A DNA stretch of 63,077 nt from Phycisphaerales bacterium (GTDB taxonomy: Bacteria; Planctomycetota; Phycisphaerae; Sedimentisphaerales; Anaerobacaceae): positions 5,757,964 to 5,821,040 of the forward strand of contig CP070675.1 in assembly GCA_020352215.1 (NCBI GenBank), read 5' to 3'. Of the stretch, positions 37,087 through 46,138 are shown piece after piece. The notes beneath the pieces were generated by a model, which was given only the letters and a program-made list of their open reading frames with translations, searched no databases and was not told where the DNA came from. Within the stretch, counting starts at the first letter, position 1. The number at the start of each line of letters is the position of its first letter. Both the position numbers and the translations under genes were made by a program.

Positions 37087-37767
37087 TCACCGTGTCTTGG
37101 GTGTCGGTCTCAGAAGGCATTTGGCGAAGACGCCGAGGGCAAGGACGAAGCCTGCCACAAACAGCGGCCAGTAGAAGAACGCGTGGAAGTCCGTTTCAGT
37201 CGCGTGCAAGCCTGCGACACAGAAAGACACAACCATGATGAGGGCTGCAAGCGAGAAACCGAGCCAGTCTATCCAGGTTGCTCTGAGCGGCTTGGCTCTA
37301 CCACATCGATACAGTATTAGGACTGCGAATGCGAGCATTGCGACCGAGATCAGCACCGGACAGAGAACCGGCGATGCCCACGTGCAGGGTATGAGGAACA
37401 GTACGTCCCAATCCATTATCGAAGCAGGCCAGTCGAGCAGGACCTTTAGCCACACGTAGTAGAATATATCCCATACTGCGAATATCGTCAGAAAGTAGGC
37501 GAATCGTTCGTGACGATTCCGGCCGAACAGCCAAGCCCCGGTGAATATCAACACGATTGTGGCAGCCTCTCTGCCAGTCTCAACCAGTAACAGACGTCTC
37601 CACAGCGGCGTGAGCCCAAATGTCTTTAGAGGAAAGCTGAATCCGTCGGGATGAAATATCTCTCGCAGGTAGACAACAACAGCCGATTCGATGTATGCAA
37701 AGGCGATACCGAAGACTATTACAATACACAGTCTCTTGAGTGTCGTTTTCAACGGCTCGCCGCACAT
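37087..37767 (-). CDS. Polytopic membrane protein of unknown function
   Basis: 226 residues with about six or seven transmembrane helices (for example LCIVIVFGIAFAYIESAVVVYL, FAYFLTIFAVWDIFYYVWLKVLL, WLGFSLAALIMVVSFCVAGL). GGAG lies upstream of the ATG at 37767. Conserved-looking polar residues within helices (Glu in AYIESAVVVYLRE, Trp-Asp in FAVWDIFYYVW) suggest a functional core, but I do not recognise a family. It converges on the PIN-TRAM gene. Confidence 0.75.
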   Translation of the reverse strand: MCGEPLKTTLKRLCIVIVFGIAFAYIESAVVVYLREIFHPDGFSFPLKTFGLTPLWRRLLLVETGREAATIVLIFTGAWLFGRNRHERFAYFLTIFAVWDIFYYVWLKVLLDWPASIMDWDVLFLIPCTWASPVLCPVLISVAMLAFAVLILYRCGRAKPLRATWIDWLGFSLAALIMVVSFCVAGLHATETDFHAFFYWPLFVAGFVLALGVFAKCLLRPTPKTR

Positions 37768-37888
37768 GTCTCAAAACTCCGGAATCTGACTGAATCTCTC
37801 ACTGACCGACGTGATTCATTGTAGTGGATTGTCACGGCAGCGTCAAACTATGGCGTGGCGGGGGGACAACAACCGCAAAAACACGACA

Positions 37889-38947
37889 TCACAGGCGCTG
37901 CAACTGCTGCAAGATTCTTGGAATGATCTCAACCTCCGGGACTACTGCTATTCTCCTGCCTTTGCGGTAGAAGTAGGCCTTCTTCTTTGCAGTGCAAACA
38001 GCCAGGTCGGCATCGGCGGCCTCACCGGGGCCGTTAACAACACAGCCCATCACGGCAATTCGGACCGGCTTGCCGACGTCGCGCAGCGCTTTCTGAATCC
38101 GTCGGGCCAACTTGACTACGTCCAGTTCAGCCCGCGCGCATGTTGGACAGACGATCAACTCCGGCGTGGAGCGCTTGGCAAGGCCAAGGGGCTGGAGTAT
38201 TCGTTTTGCCATCTTAGCTTCCAGAACCGGATTCCCGGCCAGACTCACCCGTATGGTATCACCGATGCCTTCCGCGAGTAGCGTCCCCAGGGCAATGGCT
38301 GAGGGTATTTGAGCCTCTTCGGGCAGGCCTGCGTGCGTAAGGCCGATGTGGATTGGGTAGTCAAAAGCTACGGCGATGCTGCGGTTTATCTCTATGGTCC
38401 TTACGGTATCGCTGCTCTTTGCACTCAGGACCAACTGATTGAAACCTCGGTTCTCAAAAATCCGCACGTATCGCTTCATTTCCCGTAACATCATAGCGGT
38501 ACGTTTGCTGAGAGGGACATCTTGCCTTCCGAGATCCCTTATGCTTGCCTCGTTGACGCCGATGCGGACAGCAGCCTTGTGCATTTTTGCCGCATCGATT
38601 ATGGGAAGTATGTCCTTGCGATTCTTTATGTTGCCCGGGTTCATTCTTATCTTCGCTGCGCCTGCCTCGATGGCCTCAATAGCTCGGGCCGGGCTAAAGT
38701 GCACGTCGGCGATCAATGGGATACCTGCCTTCGGGACGATTGCTGCAAGTGCGGCCGTATCGGCACGCCTCGGCACGGCCACTCGAACCAGCGCACAGCC
38801 CGCACCCGCTAGTCGACGTATCTGCCTTACACAGCGCGCTATATCGACCGTAGGGACCTTCGTCATCGATTGAATCACAATAGGTGCCGATGAGCCGATC
38901 TTGACCGAACCGACGGTGACAGTTAGCGTTTTTCTTCTTTTGACCAT
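37889..38947 (-). CDS. ispG: IspG, 4-hydroxy-3-methylbut-2-enyl diphosphate synthase
   Basis: 352 residues (start at 38947; upstream frame overlaps the divergent permease leader). A [4Fe-4S] enzyme of the MEP isoprenoid pathway. Cluster ligands are Cys267 and Cys270 in VCPTCAR, Cys302 in VMGCVVNGPGEA, and Glu309. N-terminal TIM barrel: IVIQSMTKVPTVDI, PLIADVHFSPARAI, KIRMNPGNI. It is the short form lacking the plant/chlamydial insertion. No ribosome site is evident. Divergent from the GntP permease. Confidence 0.96.
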   Translation of the reverse strand: MVKRRKTLTVTVGSVKIGSSAPIVIQSMTKVPTVDIARCVRQIRRLAGAGCALVRVAVPRRADTAALAAIVPKAGIPLIADVHFSPARAIEAIEAGAAKIRMNPGNIKNRKDILPIIDAAKMHKAAVRIGVNEASIRDLGRQDVPLSKRTAMMLREMKRYVRIFENRGFNQLVLSAKSSDTVRTIEINRSIAVAFDYPIHIGLTHAGLPEEAQIPSAIALGTLLAEGIGDTIRVSLAGNPVLEAKMAKRILQPLGLAKRSTPELIVCPTCARAELDVVKLARRIQKALRDVGKPVRIAVMGCVVNGPGEAADADLAVCTAKKKAYFYRKGRRIAVVPEVEIIPRILQQLQRL

Positions 38948-39084
38948 GTCGAGATTGTAGCTTGTTTTGTGGACGCGAGCAAAATAAAATGCGGACAGGT
39001 AACTGAGCAGACCCGTTGATTGTTGTGGCGGTTTCACTCAGGCCTCAGCGGCAGATTACTACAAGGTTCAAAAGGGCGTTTTCT

Positions 39085-40428
39085 ATGTGGCTAATAGTCC
39101 TTCTGGTGCTGTCTATCGGCTTTATTATTATTGCGACGACTAAGTTGAAGCTGCACCCATTCCTCGCATTGCTGATTGCTGCTTTTGGATACGGAGTCCT
39201 TTGTGGTCAGATGTCACTTGCGGGCGTTGTCAAGTCGGTGAACTCAGGCTTCGGCGACACTATTGGCTACATCGGCATCGTAATCTTGGCTGGCTCGGTC
39301 ATTGGCACATTCCTTGAGAAGTCCGGCGGTGCATATAAGTTGGCCGAGGGCACGCTCAAAATGGTGGGCAATAAGAACGTCCCGCTGGCGATGAGCATCA
39401 TCGGTTACATTGTGAGCATCCCTGTGTTCTGTGATTCGGGCTTCGTGATCCTTTTTCCGCTGGCCAAGGGATTGTCACGGCGGGCAAAGATGCCACTGGC
39501 GGCGAGTGCGGTGGCTCTCAGCCTCGGTTTGTATGCTACGCACACAATGGTCCCGCCGACCCCCGGGCCCGTTGCGGCCGCCGGTTTGCTCAAGGCTGAC
39601 CTTGGCTTAGTGATCTTGTGGGGGGCATTGGTGAGCGTGATTGCCTTGGCGGCCGGGTGGTTATTTGCCGTGCGGATTGGGATGAAGGTTCACATTGCCG
39701 ACGAATCGGAAGCTGACCAGTCCGCGGTGCAATCGCTTATCGCGCAGGGCCCGTCGGCTGTCAAGTCTGTTGTTCCCATTCTCGTACCTATCATACTTAT
39801 CGTGGCTAGATCGGTTGGCAATCTCGAAGTTCATCCGTTCGGCGTCGGCAAAGTCGCAGCATTCATTGGCTTTGTCGGAGAGCCGGTGGTTGCGCTATTG
39901 GTCGGTGTTGTGTTTGCCCTGTTGCTGCCGAAGAAGCTGACCCGTGAGATGCTCTCAGCTTCCGGGTGGGTGGGGCAGGCCGTAGTCGCTGCTGCGACCA
40001 TTATTATCATCACCGGTTGCGGTGGCGCGTTTGGCAAAGTGCTGCAGGACTCCGGGCTGGCGGGGGTTGTCAAAGGATACCTTGGCCAGAGTGCAAGCCT
40101 CGGTATATGGATGCCTTTCATCATTGCCGCGGCGCTAAAGACCGCGCAAGGTTCGTCAACCGTGGCCATTATCACTACGGCTGGCATCTTGGCGTCGCTT
40201 CTGGATCCGCTCGGCTTGGCTGGACCGACGGCGAGAGCACTCGTCGTGGTTGCGATCGGCGCCGGTTCAATGGTTGTCAGCCACGCGAATGACAGCTATT
40301 TTTGGGTGGTGACCGGGCTTTCGAAGATGAGCGTAAAGCAGGGCTATAGACTTCAGACTCTTGGCACTCTGGTCGAAGGCGGCACTGCAGCTGTGGTGTT
40401 GTGGCTTATCAGCCTATTAGTTCTCTGA
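39085..40428 (+). CDS. GntP family (gluconate/glycerate-type) permease
   Basis: 447 residues; the ATG at 39085 opens directly into the first helix (MWLIVLLVLSIGFIIIATTK). Twelve or so helices with GntP signatures SVNSGFGDTIGYIGIVILAGSVIG, GYIVSIPVFCDSGFVILFPLAK, YATHTMVPPTPGPVAAA, KTAQGSSTVAIITTAG and SHANDSYFWVVTGLSKMSV. A proton symporter for sugar acids. The glycerate kinase gene begins 72 bases later on the same strand, so glycerate (or a glycerate-yielding sugar acid) is the likely substrate. Confidence 0.95.
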   Translation: MWLIVLLVLSIGFIIIATTKLKLHPFLALLIAAFGYGVLCGQMSLAGVVKSVNSGFGDTIGYIGIVILAGSVIGTFLEKSGGAYKLAEGTLKMVGNKNVPLAMSIIGYIVSIPVFCDSGFVILFPLAKGLSRRAKMPLAASAVALSLGLYATHTMVPPTPGPVAAAGLLKADLGLVILWGALVSVIALAAGWLFAVRIGMKVHIADESEADQSAVQSLIAQGPSAVKSVVPILVPIILIVARSVGNLEVHPFGVGKVAAFIGFVGEPVVALLVGVVFALLLPKKLTREMLSASGWVGQAVVAAATIIIITGCGGAFGKVLQDSGLAGVVKGYLGQSASLGIWMPFIIAAALKTAQGSSTVAIITTAGILASLLDPLGLAGPTARALVVVAIGAGSMVVSHANDSYFWVVTGLSKMSVKQGYRLQTLGTLVEGGTAAVVLWLISLLVL

Positions 40429-40500
40429 ACGAGATGTTCTTAATAGGCTATGTTTGGCTGTGGTGCGTTGTCAACCGACGGTCCGGGGTAGAGAGACGCC

Positions 40501-41622
40501 ATGAAAATCGTCATTGCGATGGACTCTTTCAAAGGCACCCTCCGCAGCGATGAGGCGTGTGAGATAGTTGCAGATGCAATCGTCGAATGTGCGCCCGGCA
40601 GTAAGGTCGTCACCAAGCCCATGGCCGATGGCGGTGAAGGCACCGCACGAGCTATGATGAAGGCGGCAAACGGCCGATGGGTCCCGCGGACGGTGATAGG
40701 GCCGCTGCCCGATATGCAGGTCGAGGCGGGTTTCGCCTGGTTCGATGCCGATAGCACAGCTCTTGTCGAAATGGCCTCTGCCAGCGGGCTCGAACTGCTG
40801 GCCGAAGAGCAGATGGACCCGCTGAAGACGACCACCTATGGAACCGGCCAACTCGTGAAGAGCTCTCAGGAGTACGGCGCCCGCAAAATCCTGCTCGCCG
40901 TGGGCGGCAGCGCGACGGTTGATGGTGGTGTCGGAGCGGCGATCGCGCTGGGATGGGTGTTCTCCGATCGGCAGGGCAAGCCGGTCCCGTTCGGGGGACA
41001 AGCTCTGGAGCAAATCGCAGATATTGTCAGGCCGAACGACCTGCGTCTTGTCCCTGTAGAAGTCCTATGTGACGTTGACAATCCCCTCTGCGGTGAGCAC
41101 GGCGCAGCCCGTGTCTACGGTCCTCAAAAGGGTGCGACACCTCAGATGGTCGAGCGATTGGAAAAGGGTCTTAGCCGCCTCGCCGGTCTTGTCAGGAAGC
41201 ATACACAACAAGATATCTGCAATGTCCCGGGGGCAGGAGCAGCAGGAGGGCTGGCTGCCGGGGCAATGGCCTTCATGAACGCCACCCTTGTATCAGGCAT
41301 CGAGACGGTGGTGGCGCGAAGCAACCTGTCGGCCGAGCTAACAAACGCTGACTGGGTCATAACCGGTGAGGGTTCTTTCGACCATCAGTCACTTCGTGGA
41401 AAAGTCGTGGCTGGGGTCCTGAAATTGGCCAAGCAGTCAGGGACTCACCTGGCGGTTCTGGCGGGGCAGGTCAACCTGCCCCGCAATGAGTATGATGAAC
41501 TCGGGATCGCTGCAGCGTTTTCGTGTCGGCAAGAGGATATGTCACTTGATTATGCGCTGGAGAATTCCCGTTCTCTTCTGCGCCAAGCAGCGCGAACATT
41601 TGCGAAAGATCATCTGACATAG
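40501..41622 (+). CDS. Glycerate kinase (GlxK/GarK type)
   Basis: 373 residues phosphorylating D-glycerate to 2-phosphoglycerate. Family hallmarks: MKIVIAMDSFKGTLRSDEAC at the N-terminus, KPMADGGEGTARAM, LLAVGGSATVDGGVG, VPGAGAAGGLAAGAMAFMNATLVSGIETV and WVITGEGSFDHQSLRGKV. Intact and of normal length. Together with the adjacent GntP permease it forms a glycerate uptake-and-use unit that feeds lower glycolysis and could take products of glycan or uronate breakdown. Confidence 0.96.
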   Translation: MKIVIAMDSFKGTLRSDEACEIVADAIVECAPGSKVVTKPMADGGEGTARAMMKAANGRWVPRTVIGPLPDMQVEAGFAWFDADSTALVEMASASGLELLAEEQMDPLKTTTYGTGQLVKSSQEYGARKILLAVGGSATVDGGVGAAIALGWVFSDRQGKPVPFGGQALEQIADIVRPNDLRLVPVEVLCDVDNPLCGEHGAARVYGPQKGATPQMVERLEKGLSRLAGLVRKHTQQDICNVPGAGAAGGLAAGAMAFMNATLVSGIETVVARSNLSAELTNADWVITGEGSFDHQSLRGKVVAGVLKLAKQSGTHLAVLAGQVNLPRNEYDELGIAAAFSCRQEDMSLDYALENSRSLLRQAARTFAKDHLT

Positions 41623-41635
41623 GTGAGCTATCACG

Positions 41636-42517
41636 ATGATTTCGATACTGATATACATCTGCCTTGTGCTGGTCACGGTGTACTGTGCCTGGGGGGTAGT
41701 GCTGTTCTTGATGCAACCGAGGTTCCTTTACAGCCCGACGCGGGAAATCACCTGCACGCCACGCGACTGCGGCCTGGATTTCGAGGACGTGGCCTTTGAG
41801 ACGGATGACGGCCTGCAATTGAGCGGTTGGTATATTCCCGCTGGCGGTTCGGAGACTACGGTCCTATTCTGTCATGGCAACGCCGGGAATATAATGCACC
41901 GCCTGGACAGCATTAGGATGTTCTATGCTCTCGGATTGAACTGCCTTATCTTCGACTACCGCGGCTATGGCAAAAGCGAAGGCAAGCCCGGCGAAAAGGG
42001 GACATACCTGGATGCGAGGGCCGCATATAGATGGCTGATCGAGCAGAAGGCGGCGTTGCCCGAGGACATAATCGTTTTCGGCAGATCTTTGGGTGGGAGC
42101 ATTGCAGCAAATCTGGCGAGTCAGGTTACGGTGGGGGGCCTGGTGGTTGAGAGTGCATTTACATCCTACGTGGACATCGGCAAGAGGTTCTACCCCTACA
42201 TGCCCGTAAGGTTGTTTGCGAGGTTCAGATACAATACCCTGGACTACATCGGTTCGGTCCGGTGTCCGGTAATGTTGATTTACAGCAAGGATGATGAGAT
42301 TGTGCTGTTTGAGTTTGGTTTGCGACTCTACGAGGCGGCGACTGAACCCAAGAGATTGGTCGAGACGTTCGGAAGTCACAACGATCATTATTTAGTATCC
42401 GCCGGGATCTACCGCGAGGCCTGGATTGACTGGCTCCACGTCCTTGAAGGAACGCGAGAGCGAGACTGTGGGACGGCAGGTTCTTCAGTAACGCTGCCAC
42501 CCGGCCCATGTCGATAG
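41636..42517 (+). CDS. Alpha/beta hydrolase (YfhR/BEM46-like)
   Basis: 293 residues; one N-terminal membrane anchor (ILIYICLVLVTVYCAWGVVLFLM), then an alpha/beta-hydrolase: TTVLFCHGNAGNIMHRLD (oxyanion loop), LIFDYRGYGKSEGKPGEKGTYLDA, the nucleophile elbow GRSLGGS, acid in YSKDDEIVLF and His in FGSHNDHYL. Starts 13 bases after glycerate kinase and is probably in the same operon. Likely a membrane-bound esterase or thioesterase; substrate unknown. Confidence 0.92.
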   Translation: MISILIYICLVLVTVYCAWGVVLFLMQPRFLYSPTREITCTPRDCGLDFEDVAFETDDGLQLSGWYIPAGGSETTVLFCHGNAGNIMHRLDSIRMFYALGLNCLIFDYRGYGKSEGKPGEKGTYLDARAAYRWLIEQKAALPEDIIVFGRSLGGSIAANLASQVTVGGLVVESAFTSYVDIGKRFYPYMPVRLFARFRYNTLDYIGSVRCPVMLIYSKDDEIVLFEFGLRLYEAATEPKRLVETFGSHNDHYLVSAGIYREAWIDWLHVLEGTRERDCGTAGSSVTLPPGPCR

Positions 42518-42544
42518 GGGGCTTTTTGCAGGAGAGAATATCTG

Positions 42545-44425
42545 ATGGAGACGGACAGACGCTCGGTGTTTAGAGTTGGCGGTGTCGGCAAACGGACTGT
42601 ATTTGTCCTGGTTTTGCTTGCAGCGGTATGGCCTTGGCACGGCCAGGTCAAGGCGGCCTCAGACAAAACCTATCATGTATGGGAGAAGGTAGAAGTTGTT
42701 CTGCGGGCCGAGACACAACATCAGAATCCTTACACGGACGTGGAGGTGTGGGTCGATCTGCAGGGACCAGACTTCAAGAAACGGTGCTATGGGTTCTGGG
42801 ACGGTGGCAACGTCTTTCGTGTGCGCGTTCTGGCGGTGAGACCGGGCCGGTGGCAGTTCAATAGCGGCTCAAATCAATCGGACTCCGGCTTGAATGGCGT
42901 CACCGGAGACTTCACGGCCATTGCGTGGTCCGAGGTGGAAAAGGATCAGAACCCGTGTAGACGGGGAATGATCGGGGCTTCCGCGAACGGACACGCGTTT
43001 GAATATGCCGACGGGACGCCGTTCTTTCTTTTGGGCGATACGTGGTGGCCGGTGCCGACTTTTCGGTATCGCTGGTACAACGACGACAAAGAACGGCCTA
43101 TTGGTCCAGAGGCCGGGCTCAAGGATTACTTGAGGTTTCGCAAGAAACAAGGATTCAATTGCATTGCGATGATTGCGGCCCTTCCGAACTGGGCCAATGA
43201 CGACAAGCCGGCTGAGCTGAAGATGACGGACGGTACGGTGCTGCGTTCCGCGTGGAAACAGGCAGGGACAAACAGCGCAAAAGACATGCACGATGAGGAC
43301 GGCAACCGTGCCTTTCTGTTCCCCGGCAAGGTACCTGGCTATCAGAAGTACTTCCCGGACGTGGAGAGGGTCAATCCGGCGTACTTCCGCAATATGGACA
43401 GGAAGATCGACTACATGAATTCGCAGGGCTTTGTTCCGTTCATCGAAGTGTCCCGGCGTGACATCGGGCAGGCATGGAAGAAGTACTATGACTGGCCGGG
43501 CTCGTATACGAGGTATATCCGGTATATCTGGAGCCGGTACCAGGCCAACATTTGCCTGTTCAGTCCGATTCATCTCGATTGGACGGGAGCTACGATACCG
43601 CCGCAAGAGTGGAACGCCGCGGCCAACAAGGTTGTCGAGAAGTACGGGCATCCGCCATTCGGGACGCTGGCCGGTACGAACTCGAATCCTTCGACGCTGC
43701 GTAACTTTGGCCACACGGACAAGGCGAAGTGGCTTACGTTTCATCAGATAGGCAACCGGCGGACTCACGATTTGTATCCCTATCTGACGGAGATCTTCAA
43801 GGCGTCGCCGCCGGTGCCCGGAATCAATGGGGAACCTTACTACGCGGGCATGTTGGATGCAGCCGGCGGTACGGAGAAGTCGGCGCTGTATTGCCGGTCG
43901 GCTATGTATGGCAGCGTGCTGTCGGGGGGGCTGGGCGGTCACATCTACGGTGCGGGCGGTTGGAACGGCGGACTCTGGAGCGGAGAGGTTGAAGATGCAT
44001 CGCCGACTCCCATCTGGGATGTAATAGAATGGGAGTCGGCGGACCAGATGCGGCATCTCAAGAGCTTCGTTCTGTCCGAGGGCCGCAGATATCAGGAGAT
44101 CGTTCCCAGTGTGGATCTGGTGCAGCCGAACAGGTCCGGTGAGGAAAAGTCGTGTCTCGGGTGGGCGTATTGTGCGCGGACAGAAGACAAGCGTGTATTC
44201 CTGCTGTACTTTGAGAAGAGCTGCCCCAATGCAACCGTCTCCGGGGCTCTACGCGGCAACAAGTACACGGCGAGCTGGTTTAATCCGCGGACAGGTGGTT
44301 GGATAGATGCAAGTGCTTTAGCTGCCGATGGAGCTGGAGTAATCATTTTGCCGGACTTCCCCGATGGGTCGGGGAGATCAGAGACCGATTGGGCCTTGAA
44401 GCTCGCGCTTGGCGACACTCCATAG
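42545..44425 (+). CDS. Secreted DUF5060/DUF4038-like glycoside hydrolase
   Basis: 626 residues with an N-terminal signal (FVLVLLAAVWPWHG). Residues ~40-125 look like a DUF5060 sandwich (VWEKVEVVLRAETQHQNPYTDVEVWVDLQGP). The central barrel is DUF4038-like (GH140 apiosidase neighbourhood): FEYADGTPFFLLGDTWWPVP, FNCIAMIAALPNWAND, QGFVPFIEVSRRDIG, ICLFSPIHLDWTG, INGEPYYAG (Glu candidate nucleophile) and AMYGSVLSGGLGGHIYGAGG. The C-terminal ~100 residues form a collagen-binding-like sandwich. Substrate unproven; pectin-like side chains are plausible. Confidence 0.82.
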   Translation: METDRRSVFRVGGVGKRTVFVLVLLAAVWPWHGQVKAASDKTYHVWEKVEVVLRAETQHQNPYTDVEVWVDLQGPDFKKRCYGFWDGGNVFRVRVLAVRPGRWQFNSGSNQSDSGLNGVTGDFTAIAWSEVEKDQNPCRRGMIGASANGHAFEYADGTPFFLLGDTWWPVPTFRYRWYNDDKERPIGPEAGLKDYLRFRKKQGFNCIAMIAALPNWANDDKPAELKMTDGTVLRSAWKQAGTNSAKDMHDEDGNRAFLFPGKVPGYQKYFPDVERVNPAYFRNMDRKIDYMNSQGFVPFIEVSRRDIGQAWKKYYDWPGSYTRYIRYIWSRYQANICLFSPIHLDWTGATIPPQEWNAAANKVVEKYGHPPFGTLAGTNSNPSTLRNFGHTDKAKWLTFHQIGNRRTHDLYPYLTEIFKASPPVPGINGEPYYAGMLDAAGGTEKSALYCRSAMYGSVLSGGLGGHIYGAGGWNGGLWSGEVEDASPTPIWDVIEWESADQMRHLKSFVLSEGRRYQEIVPSVDLVQPNRSGEEKSCLGWAYCARTEDKRVFLLYFEKSCPNATVSGALRGNKYTASWFNPRTGGWIDASALAADGAGVIILPDFPDGSGRSETDWALKLALGDTP

Positions 44426-44476
44426 CCGCTCTTGGCGGGCGGGTTCGACTCAGTGCCGGCGCACAATTTGCCTTCT

Positions 44477-45475
44477 CTACCCTTTGACCCATTTCAGTCT
44501 TGCGATGCGGATGCCATCCAGAGCGCCCGTATTCAGTGCCGCAATGTAGTACCGGCCCTTGTAGAGAATGATCTCCGGTGCGGCCACGGGCAGTTCACAA
44601 AGAAGGTACTTGGCGTCCTGATTGATCCCAAACATCGTAGGATCATTGGAGTAGTATACGCTGGTTTTGGGCAGCCCTCTTTTGCGAATTCCACCATTAT
44701 CGCGTTTGTATGGACCATAACTTTGTGTTCTAAACAGATAGAAGTCATTCGCACCCAGTTTCACGACGTGGGGACATTCCGCCGAGTAAAAGGCTGTGCC
44801 CGCCTGTCCGCCGAAGGCGACGACCTTCGATTCGCTCCAGGCCTTGAAGTCTTCGGTGGTTCGAACGTAGTCCACTCCTTGCCGGTTGGGATGCCCCGTG
44901 TAGTAGGCGTACCACTTTCCGGCATGCGGCAGCAGCATCACGTCACGAGTGTTGACTCCCGGCCCTTCGGTGAACATGCCGGTCTTGCCGTCGGGGCCAA
45001 TGACGCGAGTGAAGTTCTTGCCATCCCTACTTGTGGCGTGGCAGATGTTGACCCAGTCGCCGTAGAACATGTGGTAGATGTCCCCGATCCTTATTACATG
45101 CGGTGCCTGGAGCCCACCGGGCGTCTCGCCCAGCGAAGGATCGGCATCCATGGCGATTCCCATCGGCTGCCAGTTGGTGTCCGTTAGGCGTTGTCCTTGC
45201 CATCGGTAGAAGAAGCGACTCATGCCGCCCTTGCCTCCGGCGGTTGTGTTGCGGAGGCAGGACCACAACTGCCACGTCCCATCCGCCGCCTGCCATACGG
45301 CAAAATCGACCGGCTCCTGTCGCTCGGTGGCGTGCTTGTGGTCCATCGGATTCCCAGCAACTTGCCACCAAGGGCCTCCAATCTGCGGCACCAGGACATG
45401 TTCGGATGTGCCCCCTGCATGTACAGCAAGGGTGCTGGCAAGAACGTAGCAGCCCAAGAGCAATCTCGTTCTCAT
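44477..45475 (-). CDS. Secreted five-bladed-propeller (GH43/GH117-like) protein
   Basis: 332 residues; GGAGG precedes the ATG at 45475, and the protein starts MRTRLLLGCYVLASTLAVHAG, a signal peptide. Blades typical of clan F/J glycosidases: PVDFAVWQAADGTWQLWSCLRNT, QAPHVIRIGDIYHMFYGDW, RDVMLLPHAGKWYAYYTGHP, SAECPHVVKLGANDFYLFRTQ and APEIILYKGRYYIAAL. An acidic triad at equivalent positions (Asp in PVDFA, Glu in SAECP, Glu in APEI) would suit hydrolase activity. Family not settled. Confidence 0.78.
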   Translation of the reverse strand: MRTRLLLGCYVLASTLAVHAGGTSEHVLVPQIGGPWWQVAGNPMDHKHATERQEPVDFAVWQAADGTWQLWSCLRNTTAGGKGGMSRFFYRWQGQRLTDTNWQPMGIAMDADPSLGETPGGLQAPHVIRIGDIYHMFYGDWVNICHATSRDGKNFTRVIGPDGKTGMFTEGPGVNTRDVMLLPHAGKWYAYYTGHPNRQGVDYVRTTEDFKAWSESKVVAFGGQAGTAFYSAECPHVVKLGANDFYLFRTQSYGPYKRDNGGIRKRGLPKTSVYYSNDPTMFGINQDAKYLLCELPVAAPEIILYKGRYYIAALNTGALDGIRIARLKWVKG

Positions 45476-45637
45476 TATCTCTGCCTCCATCGAATGGTCT
45501 GGCCCGTCTGTTCGTTCCCATCTTTGCAGGCGGTCTTTTCGACACGACCGGCGGCGACCGCCGACAATAGCATCCGCTTGCCGCTCTGGCAAGGACATAC
45601 TCGGGGGATTGGCCAGCTGTAGCGAAGGTGACAAAGC

Positions 45638-45675
45638 AAAAAGGCAGGGGCGACACGTTGATAGTCGTCCCTGCC
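45638..45675 (-). terminator. Intrinsic terminator of the DUF4097 operon
   Basis: GGCAGGGGCGAC (45643-45654) pairs with GTCGTCCCTGCC (45664-45675), one wobble, nine-base loop. Read on the minus strand the stem is followed at once by five T residues (45638-45642). It lies about 30 bases after the stop of the small membrane gene. Confidence 0.85.
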
Positions 45676-45706
45676 GCTTGAGCGTATTCGCGGTTCGTCG
45701 TTCGCT

Positions 45707-46093
45707 TCACGCCTCATGCTTGACGCCGCCATTGTTGTTGAGGTGCTCACCTTGCAGGTAGTACTTCCGGTGCAATACGCCGCAAACCACCCAGCCAGCA
45801 CCTATGCCGAGCACGACAAAGGCTGCCACCATCCCCGGTTGGTGTGAGACCAAAAAGCCAAGCCCGACTATCATCGCTCCAACACCTAGCGCAACGTACT
45901 TTATCCATGCAGGGCCGGCCGGCACCGGCTTGGGAGGTCTTAGCTCCGACAACGGGGTACCCTTTTCAATCGCGGCCATGATCTGCTTGTGCTCGAGGCG
46001 CTTCTTCAGATAGTAGACCAATCCGACAATAATGATGGGGCTCGCAGCACCAATCACTATCAGTGTGATACCAAGTGCTTCTTGAGGACTCAT
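45707..46093 (-). CDS. Small two/three-helix membrane protein (DUF6249-like)
   Basis: 128 residues with GAAAGGAG before the ATG. Helix 1 (ITLIVIGAASPIIIVGLVYYL), a cytoplasmic-type loop with KRLEHKQIMAAIEKGTPLSELRPPKP, then two helices (YVALGVGAMIVGLGFLVS, MVAAFVVLGIGAGWVVCGVL). The HKQIMAAIEKGTPL segment is characteristic of the DUF6249 family as I recall it, often found near ECF sigma and anti-sigma genes. Last gene of the DUF4097 operon. Confidence 0.75.
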   Translation of the reverse strand: MSPQEALGITLIVIGAASPIIIVGLVYYLKKRLEHKQIMAAIEKGTPLSELRPPKPVPAGPAWIKYVALGVGAMIVGLGFLVSHQPGMVAAFVVLGIGAGWVVCGVLHRKYYLQGEHLNNNGGVKHEA

Positions 46094-46138
46094 CCTTTTC
46101 TCCTTTCACAGTTTGCGGTTAGTATCTGCGGCGTAGTC

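Noticed and set aside
42869..44056. Minus-strand frame of 395 codons
   Set aside because: Antisense to the DUF5060/DUF4038-like gene; Arg- and Pro-rich shadow composition.
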